NCBI RefSeq assembly: GCF_000019185.1
Contig: NC_010334.1
Location: 992,001-1,056,000 of the forward strand
Length of the DNA: 64,000 bases
Direction of reading: 5' to 3'
Origin: Shewanella halifaxensis HAW-EB4
GTDB taxonomy: Bacteria > Pseudomonadota > Gammaproteobacteria > Enterobacterales > Shewanellaceae
The notes beneath the pieces are model-generated. The model was not told the DNA's origin and did no database searches. It saw nothing but the letters and a program-made list of their open reading frames with translations. The position numbers and the translations under genes were made by a program. This document shows, piece after piece, positions 1 to 8,124 of this stretch (the stretch's first letter is position 1; each line of letters starts with the position of its first letter).

Positions 1-1
1 G

Positions 2-49
2 CAGATGTATCTGCAGGCGGTGGCATTTTTTCAACGAACGCTCAAGTAA
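2..49 (+). CDS. 3' end of an unidentified gene (partial)
   Basis: An open frame enters from the left edge and stops at the TAA at 47-49. It encodes about 15 residues ending in AFFQRTLK. A C-terminus of this kind (hydrophobic, FF, basic helix end) is common in alpha/beta-hydrolase and dienelactone-hydrolase proteins, but the fragment is too short to assign. A competing frame stops at 61-63. The frame ending at 47 is preferred because its last codons plus stop are repeated in the 14-bp tandem repeat that follows. Confidence 0.35.
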   Translation, partial: QMYLQAVAFFQRTLK

Positions 50-79
50 CTACGTTCAAGTAAATACGCTCAAGTAACG
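38..79. repeat. 14-bp tandem repeat, three copies
   Basis: Three adjacent imperfect copies of ACGCTCAAGTAACT lie at 38-51, 52-65 and 66-79. The first copy contains the stop codon of the gene entering from the left, so the gene end appears to have been locally triplicated, probably by replication slippage. Confidence 0.8.
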
Positions 80-113
80 CAGCAAGCGTTAATCGTTTTG
101 AATCAACACGGAT

Positions 114-143
114 AAAAAAAGGGCCAGTATGACTGGCCCTTTT
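114..143 (-). terminator. Rho-independent terminator
   Basis: The stem GGGCCAGT/ACTGGCCC with an ATG loop is flanked by an A-run on the left and T-run on the right. Read on the minus strand it ends in a run of seven T, so it serves the DUF3332 gene just upstream and could also stop the gene entering from the left. Confidence 0.85.
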
Positions 144-183
144 CAGATCACGGAGTAAGCGTTATTCATTATACCTATTGGTA

Positions 184-708
184 TTAACCTTGCTGGTACG
201 CGGCAAGCTCATCAGTGCTCACGCGCGCAATGAATGTGTTATCTAGATAGAAATCAACATGCTCATCTTGCTTAACGCCAGACATAACCTGCTGGCTACC
301 ATCTTCATAAATGAGTGTCATTGCCAAGGTATTTTCGTCAGTTGCAACCATTGAAGCGCTAGTTAACTTAACGTTCTTTAGCGGGGCGGTTGTTAGGTCG
401 CCATCGATGTGTTGGTTAACCTTGAAAATCGCTTCAACTGGCATGTCGACAACCGCAGGTGAACGGCCTGTTACAGGGTTGGTGCCAGTCCAGAATTCGA
501 TGCTGTTAATAATAAATAGATCGCCAGTAGCAGCAAAGCCATAAATTGGGCTCATTAAGATGAACAGGCCTGCACGACCGTAACGGTTGTCTACAGCGCT
601 AAGGTTAGCCTTAGTTACCATGGCGCTTAGGCCCATTTGGCCCATACAACCGGTAAGTTGAGTGCTTAGGATTGCAGTTAGCGCGACTGCAGAGATTGTC
701 TTTTTCAT
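184..708 (-). CDS. DUF3332 family protein
   Basis: A 174-residue protein with an N-terminal hydrophobic segment followed by LTGC, a plausible lipobox with Cys at about residue 21. The next stretch contains further hydrophobic segments (LFILMSPIYGFAA, LFIINSIEFWTG) and the conserved block around TNPVTGRSP typical of the DUF3332 family. The C-terminal half is a small beta-rich domain. It is probably envelope-anchored; its function is unknown. It forms a single-gene unit ended by the terminator at 114-143. The family call comes from the overall pattern. Confidence 0.7.
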   Translation of the reverse strand: MKKTISAVALTAILSTQLTGCMGQMGLSAMVTKANLSAVDNRYGRAGLFILMSPIYGFAATGDLFIINSIEFWTGTNPVTGRSPAVVDMPVEAIFKVNQHIDGDLTTAPLKNVKLTSASMVATDENTLAMTLIYEDGSQQVMSGVKQDEHVDFYLDNTFIARVSTDELAAYQQG

Positions 709-1005
709 TGGTTTAATCTTACTGAATTGAGAATGGCGCTGATTGTATGTATCGGTAAAAATTGAGATGTGACAAGGCTCGCAACTCTGGGTTGGGAAAA
801 TGTTTTGTTTGTGGTGTTATTTCGGTGATTTGTTTGGTCGCTGTGGTGTTTATCTCTAAAGTTGGTTTGGTGCTGATTTTTTCTCGTTGATGTGTATTAG
901 TTGTTACTGTTTAGCCTCGCTGCAATCGGATTTTGTGGCGATAACAGTGGCATTTTATTAAAGCAGAATTTAACGCATAATAGCGCTCCAATTTCTGGAG
1001 ACCCC

Positions 1006-1749
1006 ATGTCTGATTACCAAGTACTGCACCAAACCCAAGATGAATATGGCCCGCTTATCGTGTTAGAAGATAAGGAGGCGAGAATTCTGGCATTTGGTGA
1101 AAATGATGAGCAGAGTAAGTTACTCAAAGCTGCCCCCCATATTCCGCAGCACACCTATGTGCAAGCTATGTTATTGGTGTTGCTCTATAGCCAACCTAAA
1201 AGCGCTATCGTACTCGGGTTAGGCGGTGGTGGGCTTATCCATGCACTGCGTCACTTCGATGCGGGGATCAAACTGACCGCCGTTGAGCTTAGAGCAGATG
1301 TAATTGAGCTGGCTAAACGCTATTTTCAGCTGCCTTTGAGCAAAAAGCTTAAGGTGATTAATCAGGATGCGAAACAGTTTTTAGAGGCTGGCGATCATAA
1401 GCGCGTCGACGTGATCTTTGCCGATATTTATAGTGCCGAAGGTGTTGATTCTGCTCAGGTGTCGGATACATTTATTGGCCAATGCGCCGCCTTAATTAAA
1501 GCCGATGGTTACCTTGTGCTTAATTGCTGGAAAGAGCATAGCCAAAACCGTGAGTTGCTGGCTTATCTTAATAAGTACTTCGTCGAAGTTCGCGCCTGCC
1601 TCACAGGGAGTGGTAATTGGGTGGTGTTTGCGGGTAAGGCCAAGCGTGAAATCAGTACTAGCGGCTTAAAAACTAAGGCGCAGGCCTTGTCGCAGCAACT
1701 GGACTTCCAGCTTGGCAGATCCCTGACGCGATTCGATGTTTGGGAGTAA
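1006..1749 (+). CDS. Spermidine-synthase-like methyltransferase-fold protein
   Basis: A 247-residue protein with a class I SAM-binding Rossmann fold. The glycine-rich motif I is VLGLGGGGL, followed by the acidic end of strand 2 (TAVELRADVIELA), INQDAKQFL for strand 3 and DVIFADIYSAEG for strand 4. The arrangement resembles the spermidine synthase/fused-spermidine-synthase family, but the substrate is unknown. The start at 1006 is chosen over an upstream TTG at 901 because GGAG lies five bases before this ATG and the upstream extension has no family-like sequence. It is monocistronic, with a strong hairpin just downstream. Confidence 0.7.
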   Translation: MSDYQVLHQTQDEYGPLIVLEDKEARILAFGENDEQSKLLKAAPHIPQHTYVQAMLLVLLYSQPKSAIVLGLGGGGLIHALRHFDAGIKLTAVELRADVIELAKRYFQLPLSKKLKVINQDAKQFLEAGDHKRVDVIFADIYSAEGVDSAQVSDTFIGQCAALIKADGYLVLNCWKEHSQNRELLAYLNKYFVEVRACLTGSGNWVVFAGKAKREISTSGLKTKAQALSQQLDFQLGRSLTRFDVWE

Positions 1750-1770
1750 GCCCTGTAGGTTAGCTCGCAT

Positions 1771-1799
1771 CTCGCTAATACTGCTCTAGTATTAGCGAG
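1771..1799 (+). terminator. Hairpin terminator of the methyltransferase gene
   Basis: A perfect 12-bp stem (CTCGCTAATACT with its complement) and a 5-nt loop lie 21 bases after the stop codon. Only a short, imperfect T tract follows, so termination may be incomplete. Confidence 0.65.
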
Positions 1800-2151
1800 T
1801 CCTTTGTCTAGGGGGGCGCGTTAATCGATTTTTTCGTTAATAACTTCATTTTCTGCTAGTTAGAGGAGTTTATTCTCGACATATCCCCGCTAACACTTAT
1901 CCAATTCTTATCTAGCTCTTATATAAGTGACTGTTAAACATCTAATATCTCAGCTTTGTTAATCCTATTCGGAAAAATAGATTAGATTGATAGTTTTTAC
2001 CCGTTATCATAATTTTATGCGCTCCGTTACTATTCTCCCATCGAAAACGAACTGGCTTTAAGAGACTCATCATCACTCATCTCAGTTTGTTGAATTTTAA
2101 GACATAGTATTTTCAACTTTAACGATTAAAACAGATAAAATGGAGCATCAC
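1800..2151 (+). promoter_or_regulatory. ahpC leader and promoter region
   Basis: An AT-rich region without a gene. Near 1989-2005 the segment GATAGTTTTTACCCGTT partly fits one OxyR half-site (GATAG-N-T-N3-A-N-CTATC, nine of twelve fixed positions), but no second half-site follows at the expected spacing. OxyR control of ahpC is well established in related bacteria; here it is only suggested. No other signal was recognised. Confidence 0.3.
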
Positions 2152-2721
2152 ATGCATCAGTCAATCATCAACTCTACAATCAAGCCATTCTCAGCAACTG
2201 CTTTTCACAACGGTGACTTCCACCCTGTGACAGAGCAAGATCTTCTAGGCAAGTGGTCTGTTGTATTCTTCTACCCAGCTGATTTCACATTTGTATGCCC
2301 AACCGAGCTAGGCGACATGGCTGACCATTACGAGAAGCTACAGTCTATGGGCGTTGAAGTTTACTCAGTATCGACTGACACTCACTTCACTCACAAAGCA
2401 TGGCACTCAAGCTCTGACACCATTGGTAAAATCCAGTACCCAATGATTGGTGACCCAACGGGTACTATCACACGTAACTTCGGTGTGATGATTGAGGAAG
2501 ATGGTCTAGCACTACGCGGCACATTTGTTATCAACCCTGAAGGCGAGATCAAAGTTGCTGAAGTACATGACCTAGGTATTGGTCGTAGCGCAGCTGAACT
2601 AGTTCGTAAAATTCAGGCTGCTCAGTATGTAGCAACTCACGACGGTGAAGTATGCCCAGCAGCATGGCAGCCAGGTGAAGCGACACTTGCACCATCAATC
2701 GACCTAGTTGGTAAGATTTAA
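2152..2721 (+). CDS. ahpC: Alkyl hydroperoxide reductase subunit C (peroxiredoxin)
   Basis: A typical 2-Cys peroxiredoxin of 189 residues that reduces H2O2 and organic peroxides in the cytoplasm. The peroxidatic cysteine is C49 in FVCPTE and the resolving cysteine is C168 in EVCPAAW. The GG(L)R-type motif is present as GLALRGTFVINPEG. The start at 2152 is preferred over the ATG at 2140 because GGAG at 2142-2145 gives a 6-base spacing. Its reductase AhpF is encoded next, 296 bp downstream beyond two hairpins, so the two genes may be expressed at different levels. Confidence 0.97.
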   Translation: MHQSIINSTIKPFSATAFHNGDFHPVTEQDLLGKWSVVFFYPADFTFVCPTELGDMADHYEKLQSMGVEVYSVSTDTHFTHKAWHSSSDTIGKIQYPMIGDPTGTITRNFGVMIEEDGLALRGTFVINPEGEIKVAEVHDLGIGRSAAELVRKIQAAQYVATHDGEVCPAAWQPGEATLAPSIDLVGKI

Positions 2722-2746
2722 GCGATAGATAATTGATAGCAGTGTG

Positions 2747-2770
2747 TTAGCGAGATCCACCTCTCGCTAA
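2747..2770 (+). terminator. Small hairpin after ahpC
   Basis: A 9-bp stem TTAGCGAGA/TCTCGCTAA with a 6-nt loop. Its sequence resembles the stem of the hairpin at 1771-1799 (shared TAGCGAG core). There is no T tract, so it may be an mRNA 3'-end stabiliser rather than a terminator. Confidence 0.45.
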
Positions 2771-2804
2771 TGTCCTAGATAGTTATCAAGCGATTTCATC
2801 TCCA

Positions 2805-2852
2805 TTGTTCAGCTTAGTGTCCCCCCTGAAATCTAAGCTGAACAAATTTTTA
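2805..2852 (+). terminator. Terminator/attenuator between ahpC and ahpF
   Basis: A perfect 13-bp stem TTGTTCAGCTTAG/CTAAGCTGAACAA is followed by ATTTTT. It would end most ahpC transcripts before ahpF. Immediately downstream, near 2847-2878, a TTTTTACAGAACT unit is directly repeated twice. Confidence 0.8.
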
Positions 2853-3017
2853 CAGAACTTGTTTTTACAGAACTATTTTTCAGAACACTTGCTAGTCGCA
2901 ATACACATTTATTTTTAAGACCACTTTTTATTTTTTAGTGAGCATTTAGTTGCTTGTGGCTAATGCTGCCTGCTGCTCACCTATATCAGATTAGCTTTCA
3001 CATATTTAGGAGTCATC

Positions 3018-4592
3018 ATGTTAGATGCAAACGTAAAGAATCAACTGAGCACTTATTTGCAAAACCTCAAGCATCCAGTTGAGCTGGTTGTATCTATTGA
3101 TGACAGTAAAAAAGCCCAAGAGTTAAAGTCACTTGCTGCAGATATCGATAGCTTGTCTCCACTCATCTCAGTAATAGATCAAGTGGGTGAGCGTACTCCT
3201 TCGATGTCAGTCATCAATCCACAATTGAATAGTCAGATCACCTTTGCAGGCCTGCCTATGGGTCATGAGTTTACCTCCTTGGTGCTTGCGCTTCTGCATA
3301 GCGGCGGTCACCCAATCAAGCTAGATAGCGACGTGATTGAACAAATTCGCCAGCTACCGGGTGAGTATCGTTTCGAGACCTATGTGTCTTTAAGCTGTCA
3401 AACCTGTCCTGAAGTGGTTCAAGCGCTGAATATGATGGCGGCGATTAACCCGAACATTACTAACGTGATGATTGATGGTTCACTATTCCAAGATGAAGTG
3501 AATGAGCGCAACATCATGGCGGTCCCTTCTGTGTACCTCAATGGCGAGCCGTTCTCAATGGGCGCCATTAGCACGGTTGAGATCTTAAACAAGCTTGACG
3601 TCAATGCGGCGGGTCGAAAAGCTGAGCAGCTAAACGAGAAAGAAGCGTTTGATGTATTAGTGGTTGGCGGTGGCCCAGCAGGCGCATCGGCAGCAATTTA
3701 TGCGGCACGTAAAGGTCTACGTACTGGCATAGTTGCCGATAAGTTTGGTGGTCAAGTCGCTGAAACCGTGGGTATCGAAAACTTCATTTCAGTTAAGGCG
3801 ACAGAAGGCCCTAAGCTGGTGGCTAATCTTGAGGCCCACGTACATGAGTACGATGTTGATATTATGGATAATCAACGCGCGTTGAGCCTAAAGTCGGGTG
3901 AGCTGTTTGAGTTAGCGCTTGAAAGCGGCGCGGTGCTGCGCAGTAAAACAATATTACTGGCAACGGGGGCACGCTGGCGTGAAATGAACGTACCGGGTGA
4001 GCAAGAATACCGTGGTAGTGGTGTGGCGTACTGCCCACATTGTGACGGCCCACTGTTTAAAGGTAAGCGTGTTGCGGTTATTGGCGGTGGCAACTCTGGT
4101 ATTGAAGCGGCAATTGATTTAGCGAATATTGTTGAGCACGTTACCGTACTTGAATTTGATAAAACATTGCGTGCCGATGAAGTGCTGCAGCGTAAAGCAA
4201 AGTCGATGGGCAACATTGATATCATTACCGAGGCGATGACCACTGAGGTGACTGGCGATGGTAAGCGTGTTAACGGCCTTAACTATACCGACAGAGCCAC
4301 AGGCGAGAGCCATCATGTTGACCTGGCAGGTATCTTTGTACAGATTGGTTTGGTACCAAACTCTGAGTGGCTAAAAGACACCATAGATATGACAGCGCGC
4401 GGTGAGATTGTTGTCGATGCAAAAGGCGAAACTTCATTACCTGGGGTATTTGCTGCGGGTGATGTGACAAACTCAGCTTATAAGCAGATTATTATTGCCA
4501 TGGGGAGTGGTGCAACGGCATCACTGGGTGCATTTGACTACTTAATTCGTCACGATGTCGATGAGTCTAGCCGAGATAATGTTGCAGCCTAA
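3018..4592 (+). CDS. ahpF: Alkyl hydroperoxide reductase subunit F
   Basis: A 524-residue flavoprotein disulfide reductase that passes electrons from NAD(P)H to AhpC. The N-terminal double-thioredoxin-like domain carries the CxxC pair C127/C130 (SCQTCPE). The thioredoxin-reductase-like part has the FAD motif VVGGGPAGASAA, the redox CxxC in YCPHCDGP, the nucleotide motif VIGGGNSGIEAA and the C-terminal FAD motif GVFAAGDVT. Length and domain order match AhpF. AGGAG stands just before the ATG. It pairs functionally with ahpC. Confidence 0.97.
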   Translation: MLDANVKNQLSTYLQNLKHPVELVVSIDDSKKAQELKSLAADIDSLSPLISVIDQVGERTPSMSVINPQLNSQITFAGLPMGHEFTSLVLALLHSGGHPIKLDSDVIEQIRQLPGEYRFETYVSLSCQTCPEVVQALNMMAAINPNITNVMIDGSLFQDEVNERNIMAVPSVYLNGEPFSMGAISTVEILNKLDVNAAGRKAEQLNEKEAFDVLVVGGGPAGASAAIYAARKGLRTGIVADKFGGQVAETVGIENFISVKATEGPKLVANLEAHVHEYDVDIMDNQRALSLKSGELFELALESGAVLRSKTILLATGARWREMNVPGEQEYRGSGVAYCPHCDGPLFKGKRVAVIGGGNSGIEAAIDLANIVEHVTVLEFDKTLRADEVLQRKAKSMGNIDIITEAMTTEVTGDGKRVNGLNYTDRATGESHHVDLAGIFVQIGLVPNSEWLKDTIDMTARGEIVVDAKGETSLPGVFAAGDVTNSAYKQIIIAMGSGATASLGAFDYLIRHDVDESSRDNVAA

Positions 4593-4611
4593 AGGGATTA
4601 CTCGTTAATAT

Positions 4612-4636
4612 AAAGCCAGCAGATGCTGGCTTTTTT
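4612..4636 (+). terminator. Terminator of ahpF
   Basis: GCCAGC/GCTGGC stem with AGAT loop and a run of six T, 20 bases after the stop codon. Confidence 0.9.
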
Positions 4637-4659
4637 ATTGAGCTAGTCACAGAATAATA

Positions 4660-5784
4660 ATGATAAGTGAAGGGATTCCTTTGAAGTCATATCAGTACCA
4701 ACCTCAGTTGAAGAGAGAAGCCTTTACGATTTTAAAGCGCGGTATTCTGTGGGCAACCTATGTCAGCTGCGTACTATTATCTGTTGTACTGCTAAATAGC
4801 TATTTTTTTGATGGTTTTTACTTTGATCTTCATTCATTACAATTTAAGTTTATCCCGCTATTTATAGTGCTCTTACTAGGTTTAATAACGATTAAGCTCG
4901 CTGGATTTGAAAACGTGGGAGTAAAACAAACGTATCTCTATTTAATCTTGTTGGTTAGTGGTTGGAGTTATGTGCTTTTGGGTTTAGCTTTGCTATCTGA
5001 CCAGAACATGCCGGGCATTGAGTCTTTAGCCGATGTACTGGTGTTAGTGTTTGCACTGGCGCTGTTTCCTAATCGAAATGTGATGGCTTTCGCCATATTT
5101 CCTTTTTTAGCCTTTAGCGCTGTTTATCACTCTATGCAGTATTCTCAGGTGCTGATTTACCCGCTGACTAAATTTTTATGTTTTTTGGGCATCATATTAT
5201 CAGGCCAAAAAATTATTTCGGGTTGGTTTTTCAAAGCGGTGAGCCGTAATATTGAAAAAAAGAAATTGTTACAGCAGTTTAAGCGTTTAGCCATGATTGA
5301 TGGCTTGACCAATATCAGTAATCGTCGCCATTTTGACGAGGTGCTAACCCAAGAGATAAAGGCATCACTTAGAAATAATAAACCGTTGTCTATCATCATG
5401 GTCGATGTGGACTTCTTTAAGCCGCTTAACGACAGTCTTGGCCACCAAGTGGGTGATAAATATTTAAAGAGGATCGCAGGTGTATTAAATAGCGCACTCG
5501 AACGGCCAAGGGATCTGGTTGCCCGCTACGGCGGAGAGGAGTTTGTGATTGCACTGCCAGATACTGATCTAAGCGGTGCCACTCAAGTCGCCGAAAAGAT
5601 TAAACAGGCAATAGCCGATACAGAGCTTGCGCACCCTGGCTCAGGAGTCTCAGACTTTATTACTGTTTCTCAAGGCATTGCGCAGTGGCACGAGGGGATG
5701 GAACCAGCTCAGTTGCTAGAGACCGCCGACAGTTTGTTATATCAAGCCAAGTCAGCGGGTAGAGATTGTTACCTTTCAGAGTAA
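4660..5784 (+). CDS. Membrane-bound diguanylate cyclase (GGDEF)
   Basis: A 374-residue protein. Residues about 25-187 hold five to six hydrophobic segments, likely a membrane sensor. A short linker rich in lysine leads to a GGDEF domain (about 213-374) beginning DGLTNISNRRHF. The active-site motif is GGEEF at 291-295, and the inhibitory RxxD site (R282-D285) lies five residues before it, so an active, product-inhibited c-di-GMP synthase is expected. The ATG at 4660 lacks a good ribosome site. A TTG at 4681 is preceded by AAGGGA at good spacing and may be the true start. Ligand and output are unknown. Confidence 0.9.
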   Translation: MISEGIPLKSYQYQPQLKREAFTILKRGILWATYVSCVLLSVVLLNSYFFDGFYFDLHSLQFKFIPLFIVLLLGLITIKLAGFENVGVKQTYLYLILLVSGWSYVLLGLALLSDQNMPGIESLADVLVLVFALALFPNRNVMAFAIFPFLAFSAVYHSMQYSQVLIYPLTKFLCFLGIILSGQKIISGWFFKAVSRNIEKKKLLQQFKRLAMIDGLTNISNRRHFDEVLTQEIKASLRNNKPLSIIMVDVDFFKPLNDSLGHQVGDKYLKRIAGVLNSALERPRDLVARYGGEEFVIALPDTDLSGATQVAEKIKQAIADTELAHPGSGVSDFITVSQGIAQWHEGMEPAQLLETADSLLYQAKSAGRDCYLSE

Positions 5785-5866
5785 GGCTCTTTAGTCCCCC
5801 CTTCACTGTAAAAGCGCTCCCAGAGTAGGGATCTCTCTGAGAGGAGCTTGAGTGTGAAACCGTCGC

Positions 5867-6064
5867 TTAGGCCGTAGTATTAATATTGTGGCCAGTATTA
5901 CCCACAGGCGCCTTCGCCGCTTCAGGGGCCGCCGCATTGATCAAGCTTAATGCAATATCGCCCTCAATCTTTTGTTGATCTTTAGCCATTTGAGCGACTT
6001 TCACGCCAACATCACCATGACTCATGTTCGGTTGAAGATTCGCACTAGAGATAGTTACAGCCAT
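5867..6064 (-). CDS. Small YjfB-like putative motility protein
   Basis: A 65-residue protein with a short amphipathic helix (KVAQMAKDQQKIEGDIALSLINAA), an Ala/Pro-rich linker and a C-terminal GHNINTTA. This order resembles the YjfB family (small proteins annotated as putative motility proteins), which end in a GxxID/GxNIN-type segment. There is no signal peptide, and the function is not established. It stands alone, upstream of a repeat-rich spacer. The family call is tentative. Confidence 0.5.
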   Translation of the reverse strand: MAVTISSANLQPNMSHGDVGVKVAQMAKDQQKIEGDIALSLINAAAPEAAKAPVGNTGHNINTTA

Positions 6065-6119
6065 ATTTTTCTCAATTAAGTAGGAATGTTATTCGGTTAT
6101 CGGCGTGGCACATCATGGC

Positions 6120-6655
6120 TTGAGGATTGTCGTGTTACAGAGTGTATCGGTTGTAAAGCTAAGACGGAAAAGCAGGTGCTAGGAAAAGTAGGTTCTAGGA
6201 AAGGCACAGACGGACAAGCAAAAGGCAAAGAAGGTTCAAGCTGAGACGGAACAGGCTAAGACGGGAAAGGCACCACTTTGTCTTTTGTAGGTTGGGCTTT
6301 CGCCCATCAATCATGGTTTTATACTAGATTTGTCGGCATAAATACCGAGCTACGGAAAAGCAGGTTCTAGGTCCTAGGAAAAGCAAAGACGGAAAAACGA
6401 AGGGAAAAGACGGTTCAGGCTGAGACGGGAAAGGCATTGCTTTGCTCATTTGTAGGTTAGACTTTAGCCCATCAGTTTTGGTTTTATATAAGGCTTGTCG
6501 GCATAAATGCCAACCTACGGAAAAGCAGAGATTGTAAAAGCGGGAAAGCTAAGAAAGTGCAAAGACGGTGCTTTCAGCTTTTGATTTTCCTAGTAGGGCG
6601 CAGCCCGTCCTCGCAGCGAAGCGTCCTAGGATCTAGGTCCTTATTTTAGAAAACG
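6120..6655. repeat. Repeat-filled spacer: tandem blocks with palindromic elements
   Basis: No gene. Two tandem blocks of roughly 165 bp each contain GACGG/GGTTCTAGG/GGAAAAGC-type short repeats and one 67-bp palindromic element (6287-6353 and 6452-6518). Each element starts GTAGGTT, has a GGGC/GCCC-type stem at one end and a GGCATAAATGCC-like stem at the other, and ends CTAC. The related element is amplified at 60241-60600 and half of it occurs near 29600. The GGTTCTAGGAAAA-type short repeats recur at 29516-29715 and 40505-40680. Confidence 0.75.
6589..6630. repeat. 42-bp palindrome-bearing repeat, copy 1
   Basis: The segment begins CCTAGTAGGGCG and ends GCGTCCTAGG. It contains GGGC-GCA-GCCC and CGC-AGCGAA-GCG palindromes. 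A copy with one visible substitution lies in inverted orientation at 29474-29515, directly upstream of csdE. Confidence 0.85.
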
Positions 6656-6687
6656 AAGGCCTCAGCTTTACAGCAAGCTAAGGCCTT
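6656..6687 (-). terminator. Terminator of the DsbD-like gene
   Basis: Stem AAGGCCT-c-AGCTT paired with AAGCT-a-AGGCCTT. On the minus strand it is followed by a short T run. It lies just downstream of the thioredoxin/DsbD-like gene that ends at 6700. Confidence 0.7.
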
Positions 6688-6699
6688 TAGTAATTAACA

Positions 6700-8124
6700 T
6701 TAAGACTTTGCTGCTTGAGCCTTCTCAATACTCTTACGAATAAGCGTGATAATCACCGTCAACACGATAGAGCTTAAGATAAGGCCGATCGCTAAGGCCA
6801 CATTCTGCAGCGCTGTTGGGTCAACTGCCAACATGCCACCGAGTCCCATCATCATGATGCCTGACATCAGCTTAAGGGTCTGACCCTCTTTCTCGGTGAG
6901 CTTGCGTTTACCTAGAGATACACTGAAGGCGATAACGATAGCCGCGAGTGGGATGACATAAACTACGTTGTACATCACCAGATACATATAGCGCTCGAAG
7001 GTCTCTAAGTCATGCATCGACAATACGCTGGTATAGATCATCGGGAAGCCTGCGGTGCATAGCAGCTCATAGGCGTTGGCTAAGATAGATAACACTACAG
7101 TACCGGCTATCATGGCGGTCATGCTGCTGGCGCTGGTGAGTTTACCCATGCGTTTAATCAAACCAGTTCGATTTTTGGCCGACATCGACAGGGTGACCTC
7201 TCCCTTGGTAAAGAAGTAATCTTTGATGTTCACCGCCCCTGCTACCAGCGCTAACATCCCCGCACCGAGAATAATCCAGCCGCCATCGCTACCTGCACCA
7301 AGCAGTTGGAAGATATTGAGCCAAGCGCTCATAAAAATGAAGTAGATAAAGCCTGAGAAGAACACAAATATGCCGCCAACAATCAGCATGCGAGTGCGGC
7401 TCTTAGCGTTAACCATGATAGAGAGCAGGAATAGCAATACGAAGAAAGCGCAAGGGTTGAAGGCGTCGACGCCTGCGAGTACCACCGTTAGTAATGGCAG
7501 CGACATCTGCTCAGGGTGAACGACACCAACCAGTGGTAACTCTACGGGTTGTACATCAGAAGAAGCGAGTTTGCTGCTGGTATCTAAACCCAAATCGCAA
7601 ATCCCTTCACCACTTTTACTGCTACTTTCACTACAGGTTTCAAATAAGCCGCCTGAAACAGGCGCAGCTGTGGCGTAGTCGCCCTCGACCTCTGGTGCTA
7701 ATACGCCACCAAGCGAAACGTAATAGGACTTTAATCGTTGCACTAAAAACTCGCCGGTAACGGCTTGGCTGCTGTAACCGACAACGGCTTTTTCGCCACT
7801 GGCAAAGTAGGGCACCGAGCGCGCTTCGGTTCCCGTCTGTTTAGCGACGTTTTGCCACACTTCCATCGTATTCGCGGCGGTGATCATATGATCTTCCACC
7901 TCTATCCAGGGGTAGCGCTCGGGTAGGCTATCGATAAAAGGGTGCGCCTCGGCGCAGTGAGGACAGGTCTTAGACCAGAAGAAATACAGTTTAACCTTAA
8001 GCTCTCCCTGCGCATTGGTGTAATGCCAGATGTTGTTCGTCGCTGTCGCTTCTGTAGCGGCAAAACTGGGCAGAGATAGGCAAGATAATAAAAGGGCAAT
8101 AAAAAGAATAATAGACTTAGGCAT
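6700..8124 (-). CDS. Thioredoxin-domain protein with DsbD-like membrane domain
   Basis: A 474-residue protein with a signal peptide (ILFIALLLSCLSLPSFA), a periplasmic thioredoxin-like domain with the redox motif CPHC (FFWSKTCPHCAEAHPF), and a C-terminal block of about six hydrophobic helices related to the cytochrome-c-biogenesis/DsbD transmembrane family. That block has NPCAFF and LLCTAGFP cysteines in membrane segments, as expected for a transmembrane electron conduit. The domain order is inverted relative to classical DsbD, where thioredoxin is C-terminal. It likely transfers reducing power to periplasmic disulfides; the target is unknown. The start at 8124 is chosen because GGAG lies five bases before it; an ATG at 8151 has no ribosome site. 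Confidence 0.85.
   Translation of the reverse strand: MPKSIILFIALLLSCLSLPSFAATEATATNNIWHYTNAQGELKVKLYFFWSKTCPHCAEAHPFIDSLPERYPWIEVEDHMITAANTMEVWQNVAKQTGTEARSVPYFASGEKAVVGYSSQAVTGEFLVQRLKSYYVSLGGVLAPEVEGDYATAAPVSGGLFETCSESSSKSGEGICDLGLDTSSKLASSDVQPVELPLVGVVHPEQMSLPLLTVVLAGVDAFNPCAFFVLLFLLSIMVNAKSRTRMLIVGGIFVFFSGFIYFIFMSAWLNIFQLLGAGSDGGWIILGAGMLALVAGAVNIKDYFFTKGEVTLSMSAKNRTGLIKRMGKLTSASSMTAMIAGTVVLSILANAYELLCTAGFPMIYTSVLSMHDLETFERYMYLVMYNVVYVIPLAAIVIAFSVSLGKRKLTEKEGQTLKLMSGIMMMGLGGMLAVDPTALQNVALAIGLILSSIVLTVIITLIRKSIEKAQAAKS

Noticed and set aside
1989..2010. Full OxyR binding site upstream of ahpC
   Set aside because: Only one imperfect half fits; the second pair of half-sites expected at the next helical turns is missing. 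Kept only as a weak remark.
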